A DNA stretch of 28,890 nucleotides from the NCBI GenBank assembly GCA_043804755.1, contig JAZDIT010000021.1, positions 1-28,890 of the forward strand. The letters are read 5' to 3'. Position 1 is the stretch's first letter. Each line of letters begins with the position of its first letter. Source of the DNA: JAZDIT01 sp043804755 (GTDB lineage Bacteria > Patescibacteriota > Minisyncoccia > Minisyncoccales > JAQTPW01). The translations under genes were made by a program, and so were the position numbers. Positions 24,210 through 28,890 of the stretch are shown piece by piece. The notes beneath the pieces are model-generated. The model was given only the letters and a program-made list of their open reading frames with translations, had not been told where the DNA came from and ran no database searches.

Positions 24210-25742
24210 TTACATTTTTTCCGGGGCGGAAATACCCATTATGTTTAAAACGTTTTCCAAAACAATTTTAACGGCCAGAACCAAAGACAATCTCGTGCAA
24301 AAAAGGTTCTTATCCTCGGAAATAACCTGGCAATCGCGGTAAAATTGATGAAAGGATGTCGCCAGATCGGTCGCATACTGAGTAACCCTCTGTACCTGGA
24401 AGTCTTCCGCCGTATCAAGGACTATTTCAGGCAATCTTATCAATTGTTTTATTAAGCTCAGTTCGTTCGGATGATCCAGCAATTTCAAATCTTTTTTCCC
24501 CACTTTCAAATCTTTTGCCTTACCGAGTATGCTACAAATTCTCGCGTAGGCATATTGTATGTAGTAAACGGGATTTTTTTCGGACTGTTCCTTCGCAAGA
24601 TCCATATCGAAATTCAAATGGCTTTCGGCCGATCTCATCAGAAAAAAGAATCTTGCAACGTCCAGACCGACTTCTCCAATAAGTTCGTCGAGGGCAATAT
24701 AAGTCCCGGTTCTCTTTGACATCTTCACTTCTTTCCCCTCAACGAACAGTCTGACAAGTTGCATTATGATGATTTTTACGGTTTCTTTGCCAAAACCCAA
24801 GGCTTGGGCCGCCGCTTTCATCCTTTCTATATATCCGTAATGATCGGCACCCCAAATAAATATCAGTTCTTTAAATCCCCTTTTGAATTTATCCCGCATA
24901 TAAGCTATGTCCGATGTGAGATAAGTCGTCTCGCGGTCCGCTTTTACCAAAACCCTGTCTTTATCGTCACCAAATAGGGTGGATTTGAACCAAATCGCTC
25001 CTTCTTTCTCATAAGACATGCCTTTCCCTTTGAGAAATTCCAATATTTCCTTAACTTCCCCTTTTGTATGTAAACTCTTTTCCGAAAACCAGGTATCGAA
25101 TTTGATTCCCATTTTCTTTACCGAAGGTTTAATCATCTCTTCCAATATAATGTCCGCCGCCTCGCTGCCCGCATCTTCAGAACTTCCTTTTTTTACCCTC
25201 CTTTGCAGATCCTCAACATACTGCCCTTTGTAAACCGCTTCCTGGTCTCCCAAAACCGAATGCCCGAGTTTCCTGATTTGTTCACCGACATCGTTTATAT
25301 AATATTCCTTCTCAATTTTAAATCCCGCCCTTTCCAGAATGTTAGATAGGACGTCTCCGCAAAATCCTCCCCTTCCGTTTCCCAAAGTCAGGGGGCCTGT
25401 CGGATTTGCGGAAATAAATTCAACATTAATTTTTTTACCGCGCCCGACCCTAAGATTACCGAAGGATTCTTTTTCTTTTAAAATTTCTCTAACCTGTTTC
25501 TGCAGATAGTCTTTGGAAATAAAAAAATTGATGAAACCGTTTTTTGCTTCAACTTTTTCCAAAATATCCGATTTGATGGCGTTGGCTATCTCACCGGGAT
25601 CTTTTTTCAGGGCTATCGCCGCATTTGTGGCATAATCTCCATGGGAAGAATCAGACGGTCTTTCCAGCCTGATTCTAATCTCTGTTTTATAGAGATTTTT
25701 AACCGCATTTTCAACCAGATTTTTTATCTCATCTTTAAGCAT
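24210..25742 (-). CDS. argS: Arginyl-tRNA synthetase
   Basis: A 510-aa class I enzyme charging tRNA-Arg. The N-terminal Add-1 domain (residues 1-85, DSSHGDYATNAAIALKK) recognises the tRNA D-loop. The class I signature reads NPTGPLTLGNGRGG, so TLGN (119-122) stands where HVGH is usual and both His residues are gone. KMSKRTG is near residue 340. The DALR anticodon domain is C-terminal (YAYARICSILGKA, FHQFYRDCQVIS). Length and domain order are normal, so this looks like a functional lineage variant. It has its own good promoter, is divergent from smpB and lies upstream of ileS on the same strand. Confidence 0.95.
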   Translation of the reverse strand: MLKDEIKNLVENAVKNLYKTEIRIRLERPSDSSHGDYATNAAIALKKDPGEIANAIKSDILEKVEAKNGFINFFISKDYLQKQVREILKEKESFGNLRVGRGKKINVEFISANPTGPLTLGNGRGGFCGDVLSNILERAGFKIEKEYYINDVGEQIRKLGHSVLGDQEAVYKGQYVEDLQRRVKKGSSEDAGSEAADIILEEMIKPSVKKMGIKFDTWFSEKSLHTKGEVKEILEFLKGKGMSYEKEGAIWFKSTLFGDDKDRVLVKADRETTYLTSDIAYMRDKFKRGFKELIFIWGADHYGYIERMKAAAQALGFGKETVKIIIMQLVRLFVEGKEVKMSKRTGTYIALDELIGEVGLDVARFFFLMRSAESHLNFDMDLAKEQSEKNPVYYIQYAYARICSILGKAKDLKVGKKDLKLLDHPNELSLIKQLIRLPEIVLDTAEDFQVQRVTQYATDLATSFHQFYRDCQVISEDKNLFCTRLSLVLAVKIVLENVLNIMGISAPEKM

Positions 25743-25752
25743 ATTATGCTTA

Positions 25753-25781
25753 ATTTTAGCTTATAATTTTTACTACAGCAA
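25753..25781 (-). promoter_or_regulatory. argS promoter, near-leaderless
   Basis: On the minus strand TTGCTG (25781-25776), a 17 nt spacer and TAAAAT (25758-25753). The argS ATG at 25742 is 10 nt beyond the -10, so a leader of only about four nt is predicted. Confidence 0.65.
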
Positions 25782-25828
25782 GAATTACATGGTTCTATCG
25801 AACGAAGCGAAATAGGTTAATATTTTTG

Positions 25829-25857
25829 TTCAAAATTAAAGTTTTTAATGCTAAACT
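25829..25857 (+). promoter_or_regulatory. Candidate smpB/ssrA promoter with extended -10
   Basis: TTCAAA (25829-25834), 17 nt, then TAAACT (25852-25857) preceded by TGC, an extended -10. The ATG at 25867 follows after 9 nt, so transcription should begin within about four nt of the start codon. Confidence 0.5.
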
Positions 25858-25866
25858 GAAATTGAA

Positions 25867-26319
25867 ATGGAAACCATCGCAGAGAACAAAAAAGCGTATT
25901 TCAATTACGAAATAACAGATAAATTCGAAGCGGGAATTGCTCTAACCGGTCAGGAAGTGAAATCGGCAAGAGCCGGGCACATCGGGCTGAAGGGCGCTTA
26001 CGTCGTTATCGACAGGAATGGCGAAGTTTTTTTGATTGGAGCTAATATCCCACCTTATCAGCCCAAAAATGCGCCATCCGATTACAGACAGGATAGGTCG
26101 CGCAAACTTCTTTTAAAAAAGAGGGAAATCGATTATTTAATCGGAAAATCGAAACAAAAAGGATTGACTTTGATACCGTTAAATGTATATAATAAAAACG
26201 GAAAGATAAAGATTGAATTCGGTATCGGCAAGGGCAAAAAAGAATTCGACAAAAGAGAAGTTGTCAAAAAAAGGGACATTAAGGAAGAAATAGAAAGGGA
26301 ATTAAAGGAACGGGGATGA
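25867..26319 (+). CDS. smpB: SsrA-binding protein
   Basis: A 150-aa SmpB, the tmRNA partner that brings alanyl-tmRNA to stalled ribosomes. The oligonucleotide-binding barrel shows ENKKAYFNYEITDKFEAGIALTGQEVKSARAG, the GAYVVIDRNGEVFLIGANIPPYQ segment and the DRSRKLLLKKREI tRNA-like-domain contact. The Lys/Glu-rich tail (REVVKKRDIKEEIERELKERG) is the helix that enters the mRNA channel. Its TGA stop at 26317-26319 lies inside the first eight nt of the tmRNA. It is divergent from argS and has its own promoter. Confidence 0.96.
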   Translation: METIAENKKAYFNYEITDKFEAGIALTGQEVKSARAGHIGLKGAYVVIDRNGEVFLIGANIPPYQPKNAPSDYRQDRSRKLLLKKREIDYLIGKSKQKGLTLIPLNVYNKNGKIKIEFGIGKGKKEFDKREVVKKRDIKEEIERELKERG

Positions 26320-26668
26320 AAGGCTTCGATGAGAAGCTGACCGGATGTGCAAGCCAAGGTGCCGGTTCCTTGCAAAACTTCTGGCAAAGAATAAGTGAAA
26401 ACTTATTTCAAAAACCCGCATTCGTTTACGCCTAATACGTAACCTATGCCATCCGACTTGCGGATTCTCGCTTGGCAAAATCGGGTGTCATTTCGTGCGA
26501 GATAGACGGTCTTTCCCGTATCCGGAAAAATCGTTGAATTAAAAGGATTCGGGATGCGAAAATTTTGTCCAGTTTTTATTTCGTATCCTTTTTTAAATCG
26601 GACTAAGCTTGTAGAAATATTCCGGAAAAACTTCTCAGACGAGGGTTCAAATCCCTCCATCTCCACCA
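26312..26668 (+). ncRNA. ssrA: Transfer-messenger RNA (tmRNA)
   Basis: About 357 nt. The 5' end GGGGATG pairs with CATCTCC (26658-26664) to give the seven-pair acceptor stem, with discriminator A and an encoded CCA at 26666-26668. The T-arm GAGGG-TTCAAAT-CCCTC is at 26641-26657. The conserved AAGGCTTCGAT near the 5' end, GCAAGCCAAGGTGCCGG in the upstream pseudoknot region, and GGACTAAGCTTGTAGA before the 3' domain are all standard tmRNA blocks. The tag frame is in the middle. It rescues ribosomes stalled on broken mRNAs together with SmpB, encoded immediately upstream and overlapping by eight nt. No stand-alone terminator was found between it and infC, so the 3' end probably comes from processing. 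Confidence 0.93.
26397..26435 (+). other. tmRNA tag-peptide reading frame
   Basis: Reading from GAA at 26397 gives ENLFQKPAFVYA then TAA at 26433-26435. The bases TAAGT before GAA keep an A at -4 as in known resume sites. AGT at 26394 would also satisfy this and would add Ser. The tag ends in -FVYA rather than the usual -LAA. The resume codon is inferred. Confidence 0.6.
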
Positions 26669-26670
26669 CC

Positions 26671-26726
26671 ACACCTGATCGAAACTGAAACTCAAAAGAT
26701 AAATTTGTTTTTGTCAGGTGTAGGGG
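26671..26726 (+). promoter_or_regulatory. infC leader: long-range stem next to an AGGGG ribosome binding site
   Basis: ACACCTGA (26671-26678) can pair perfectly with TCAGGTGT (26714-26721), enclosing about 35 nt. AGGGG (26722-26726) follows at once and is the only Shine-Dalgarno-like sequence before infC. infC-rpmI-rplT leaders are sites of L20 autoregulation in other bacteria; here this is a guess from position. Confidence 0.35.
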
Positions 26727-26737
26727 TCCACAAAGCT

Positions 26738-27244
26738 TTGTATAAAAAGCCATTAACAAACAATCAAATAAGGGCGATCCAGGTCAGAGTGATTGATGAA
26801 ACCGGAAAACAGCTGGGCGTGATGAATTTGGAAGAAGCGCTCCGGATTGCCAGGGAGCGCAATTTAGATTTAATACAGATTTCCGAAAAAGCGGAACCGC
26901 CGGTATGCAAGATAATAGAATACGGGAAATACATCTACTGGCAGGAAAAAAAGGAAAAAGAAACGGTAAAACACAAAGGCGGGGAGACAAAAGGGATAAG
27001 ACTTACTTACAACATCTCCCAGCACGATATGGAAACCCGCGCCGGGCAGGCGAAAAAATTTCTGGAAGCCGGCGACAGAATAATAATAGCGATGGTATTG
27101 AGAGGAAGAGAGAAGGGTATGCTGGATTTCGCAAAAGGGAAAATCGACCAGTTTTTGGAAATTTTAAACAAGCAGATTTCCATAAAAATAGAAAGGGAGT
27201 TGAAAAAAGATCCGAGAGGATTTACAATGATAGTCTCGAAATAA
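26738..27244 (+). CDS. infC: Translation initiation factor IF-3
   Basis: From TTG at 26738 the product is 168 aa (MYKKPLTNNQIRAIQVRVID), the normal length and N-terminal register for IF-3. The TTG at 26705 would add 11 residues unlike the family, and its frame crosses the leader stem. The N-domain (residues 7-75, VRVIDETGKQLGVMNLEEALRIA, PPVCKIIEYGKY) and C-domain (~83-168, IRLTYNISQHDMETRAGQAKKFL, VLRGREKGM) are complete. IF-3 binds the 30S platform, blocks 50S joining and checks the start codon. It is first of the infC-rpmI-rplT cluster. A non-ATG start is typical for infC and is part of its autocontrol in E. coli. Confidence 0.92.
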   Translation: MYKKPLTNNQIRAIQVRVIDETGKQLGVMNLEEALRIARERNLDLIQISEKAEPPVCKIIEYGKYIYWQEKKEKETVKHKGGETKGIRLTYNISQHDMETRAGQAKKFLEAGDRIIIAMVLRGREKGMLDFAKGKIDQFLEILNKQISIKIERELKKDPRGFTMIVSK

Positions 27245-27269
27245 TAATCGGAAAAACCGAATCAAGAGC

Positions 27270-27455
27270 ATGAAAACACGTAAATCAATATCAAAAAGAT
27301 TCAAATTTACTAAAAACGGAAAGATAATGAGGAGGGCGATAGGCCAGGACCATTATCGCGCCAAGAAATCAGGCGACAAAATCAGGAAAAGCCGGAAGTG
27401 GGTTTTGGTTTCAAAATCCGAGACAAAGCAGATAATGAGATCTCTGCGCGGATAA
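27270..27455 (+). CDS. rpmI: 50S ribosomal protein L35
   Basis: A 61-aa highly basic protein with the L35 pattern: MKTRKSISKRFKFTKNGKI followed by HYRAKKSGDKIRKSR and the closing KQIMRSLRG. It binds 23S rRNA in the large subunit. It is 25 nt after infC and 31 nt before rplT, the universal order. Confidence 0.95.
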   Translation: MKTRKSISKRFKFTKNGKIMRRAIGQDHYRAKKSGDKIRKSRKWVLVSKSETKQIMRSLRG

Positions 27456-27486
27456 ATTATTTCAATAAAAAGCTAACTACACATCT

Positions 27487-27834
27487 ATGGTCAGAATAAA
27501 AGGTGGCCAAATTTCACAAAAAAGAAGAAAGAATATTTTGGATGATGCAAAAGGATTCCGCTGGAGAAGGAAAAGCACCATAAAGGGAGCTAAGACGGCT
27601 TTGATGCATGCCTGGGAATATTCTTATCGCGACAGAAAAACGAAAAAAAGGGTATTCAGGAGGCTCTGGGAAATTCAGATAAATGCCGGGTGCCGGAAGT
27701 TCGGACTTCCCTACAACCAATTTGCAAGCGCTCTGAAAAAAAATAAAATCGGACTCGACAGGAAGATATTATCGAATCTGGCGCAAAGCAAACCGGAAAT
27801 ATTTGAAAAGATTGTTAAAAAAGTAAAAGGATAA
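27487..27834 (+). CDS. rplT: 50S ribosomal protein L20
   Basis: A 115-aa basic protein with RRKNILDDAKGFRWRRKS, ALMHAWEYSYRDRKTKKR and LWEIQINAGCRKFGLPYNQF, all standard L20 blocks. The long N-terminal helix binds 23S rRNA early in 50S assembly, and L20 represses its own operon in other bacteria. It has no obvious Shine-Dalgarno sequence. It is the last gene of the cluster, followed by a strong terminator. Confidence 0.96.
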   Translation: MVRIKGGQISQKRRKNILDDAKGFRWRRKSTIKGAKTALMHAWEYSYRDRKTKKRVFRRLWEIQINAGCRKFGLPYNQFASALKKNKIGLDRKILSNLAQSKPEIFEKIVKKVKG

Positions 27835-27854
27835 AATTTTTTAATACATAAAAT

Positions 27855-27886
27855 AAAAACCGCGCCCTTATGTGGGTGCGGTTTTT
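27855..27886. terminator. Bidirectional terminator between rplT and the MGMT-type gene
   Basis: AAAAACCGCGCCC pairs with GGGTGCGGTTTTT around a short loop (eight GC-rich pairs, one a G-T wobble, plus A/T flanks), so each strand has a T-run after the stem. It lies 21 nt after the rplT stop. The stop codon of the convergent gene (27868-27870) falls in the hairpin. Confidence 0.9.
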
Positions 27887-28191
27887 GTATCGTTTTCTAT
27901 TTTGGCTTCCAAGGAGATTCTAACTCCTTCTTTTTTCAGAAATAAGATTTTTTTATCCGCACCTCTGTTATAACCGCCTAATTTTCCGTCGGATCTTATA
28001 ACCCGATGACAGGGAATTTCCGGATTTTGGTTTTTGTTCAGAATATTTCCCACCGCACGGTAAGCCCTTGGAAAACCTGCCAGTTTCGCCACCTGTTTAT
28101 ACGTAAGAAAATCCCCAAAGGGGATTTTCTTTACGGTTTCGCATACCCTTGCTCTAAAGCTTATTTTATTCCTTGTGTTTTTCCGTTCCAT
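27868..28191 (-). CDS. Single-domain Ogt/MGMT-type O6-alkylguanine-DNA alkyltransferase
   Basis: A 107-aa protein that is just the DNA-binding/active-site domain of alkyltransferases. It has a helix-turn-helix (FRARVCETVKKIPFGDFLTYKQVAKLAG), the Asn hinge (YRAVGNILNKN), and IPCHRVI with the acceptor cysteine. Because Cys is kept, it is not the ATL type, which has Trp there. The N-terminal domain of Ada-C/Ogt is missing. It would remove alkyl groups from O6 of guanine by transferring them to itself. Its start lies 26 nt inside the NUDIX gene, so the two are likely translated together; both could protect DNA or the nucleotide pool. Its stop lies in the shared terminator. Confidence 0.88.
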   Translation of the reverse strand: MERKNTRNKISFRARVCETVKKIPFGDFLTYKQVAKLAGFPRAYRAVGNILNKNQNPEIPCHRVIRSDGKLGGYNRGADKKILFLKKEGVRISLEAKIENDTKTAPT

Positions 28192-28621
28192 CCTTTTTCA
28201 AATAGCCGTTTGCTTTTTTAAGTATATCCCTGGCATTTTTGAAAGTTAATTGTTTTAATGCTTCGCTGTACACAAGCCATTTATAACCCATGTGCTCCTC
28301 GGATATTTTTACGTTTTTATTTTTTGTTTCCGCCAGATAAAAAGTGACGAATTTCAGAATATTTTTTCCTTTAAAAGTGAAAAAATATTTTATCAGCGTC
28401 TTAAATCCACCGACGAATTTTATGTCCGAAAGCCCGGTCTCTTCGCCCACTTCCCTTCTCGCCGTTTCCAGTTCTTTTTCCCCTTTCTCGATGTGCCCCT
28501 TTGGCAAATCCCAATATTCCCTTTTCTTCTTCGCTCCAGATGGATAATGTAAAAGAAGGTAATAGATTTTACCTTGTTCTTTTCTGAAAATTACGGCTCC
28601 TGCTGATTTTTCTACCGGCAT
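28166..28621 (-). CDS. NUDIX hydrolase, diadenosine-polyphosphatase-like
   Basis: A 151-aa protein with the complete Nudix box GHIEKGEKELETARREVGEETGL (residues ~42-64), which provides the metal-binding REVGEE helix. The start KSAGAVIFRKEQGKIYYLLLHYPS and the later EHMGYKWLVYSEALKQLTF resemble bis(5'-nucleosyl)-tetraphosphatase (Ap4A) and MutT-like enzymes. The exact nucleotide substrate cannot be told from sequence. Its start codon is the end of repeat copy 2, as glmS starts at the end of copy 1. It overlaps the MGMT-type gene by 26 nt. Confidence 0.92.
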   Translation of the reverse strand: MPVEKSAGAVIFRKEQGKIYYLLLHYPSGAKKKREYWDLPKGHIEKGEKELETARREVGEETGLSDIKFVGGFKTLIKYFFTFKGKNILKFVTFYLAETKNKNVKISEEHMGYKWLVYSEALKQLTFKNARDILKKANGYLKKDGTEKHKE

Positions 28622-28779
28622 AGTAATGATAACCTAAGTGAGGTCGCGGCTACGTCCTGCGGGACTACACGCCGCTCCTTAACAACCCTCGGTTTTAAAT
28701 ATTTTGACTGCAAGGAAGAATATATATACTATATTTTCCTACACGGGAGCTGTCTGTTCTCCCGACCCCTCTCCGATGT
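28619..28779 (-). repeat. Repeat copy 2: ~161 bp structured 5' element directly upstream of the NUDIX gene
   Basis: Near-identical partner of 6414-6574 in the same orientation. In the core (28636-28779) there are two substitutions and a 2-nt deletion in one stem. The lost AG still leaves a perfect CGGGAG/CTCCCG stem. The GCGGC...GCCGC hairpin is unchanged. The match continues to the NUDIX start codon, as it does for glmS. It starts 5 nt after the stop of the upstream gene. Confidence 0.88.
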
Positions 28780-28784
28780 GGGAA

Positions 28785-28890
28785 CTATTTAAAGAAGCTT
28801 AACAGTTTTTCCAGCGGCCAGCAATTGATTATGTCTTTTTTCTCGGCCCAGCCCCGCCGTGCCTGAGAAATACCCAGCTCCATAAAATGC
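28785..28890 (-). CDS. C-terminal fragment of an unrecognised gene (5' end outside the window)
   Basis: Reading toward the stop TAG at 28785-28787, the end of the frame is ELGISQARRGWAEKK followed by DIINCWPLEKLLSFFK. This is a sensible soluble-protein tail, open to the window edge; the other open frame reads less like a protein. A Met at 28883 could start a 32-aa peptide, but a longer gene running in from beyond the edge is more likely. I cannot name the family. Confidence 0.5.
   Translation of the reverse strand, partial: HFMELGISQARRGWAEKKDIINCWPLEKLLSFFK

Noticed and set aside
26705..26737. infC start at TTG 26705
   Set aside because: It would translate through the leader stem and AGGGG site and add residues absent from IF-3.
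26403..26759. 118-codon minus-strand frame over the tmRNA region
   Set aside because: It is antisense to a well-supported tmRNA and shows no protein family features.

Overview
The window looks like chromosomal DNA from a Candidate Phyla Radiation (Patescibacteria, probably Parcubacteria-like) bacterium. Genes are tightly packed with 3-15 bp gaps or short overlaps. Base composition is AT-leaning, and the housekeeping enzymes are short, such as RsmI without its usual C-terminal extension and MetRS without a tRNA-binding tail. The class I aminoacyl-tRNA synthetases have unusual HIGH motifs. UGA is used as a stop codon (smpB), which argues against the UGA-recoding Gracilibacteria/Absconditabacteria. 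Taxonomy is inferred from gene character, not from an rRNA. No phage, IS, CRISPR array or tRNA gene was seen.

Region 1 (1-6.6 kb) is centred on UDP-GlcNAc and peptidoglycan precursors. It holds a GlmS-like double-SIS protein that continues without a start codon into what looks like the beginning of a GlmR/YvcK domain and leaves the window. Divergent from it is murA with an Asp in place of the fosfomycin-target Cys. Then, on the minus strand, come iorB, iorA (no C-terminal ferredoxin domain) and a complete glmS. The glmS 5' region is a ~161 bp element that occurs a second time at 28.6 kb, directly upstream of a NUDIX gene.

Region 2 (6.6-12.8 kb, minus strand) holds metG, a DUF475 membrane protein, tatD and a P-loop ATPase/kinase, closed by a hairpin terminator, followed by leuS. 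Region 3 (12.9-24.1 kb) has one small plus-strand membrane gene and a long minus-strand run: ileS, a hypothetical, recO, a DUF11-like surface protein, glyS, an M16 peptidase, an AI-2E-family transporter and rsmI. That run ends in a terminator lying inside the opposing membrane gene. IleRS carries a complete histidine-phosphatase domain inserted within its catalytic core.

Region 4 (24.2-28.9 kb) holds argS (minus), then a plus-strand translation block: smpB, whose stop codon lies inside the 5' end of ssrA (tmRNA, identified here by sequence), then infC, rpmI and rplT, ending in a bidirectional terminator. On the minus strand follow an Ogt/MGMT-type single-domain gene, a NUDIX hydrolase, repeat copy 2 and a C-terminal fragment of another gene. 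Several start codons lie only about 4-16 nt downstream of good -10 boxes, so leaderless or near-leaderless transcription seems common here.
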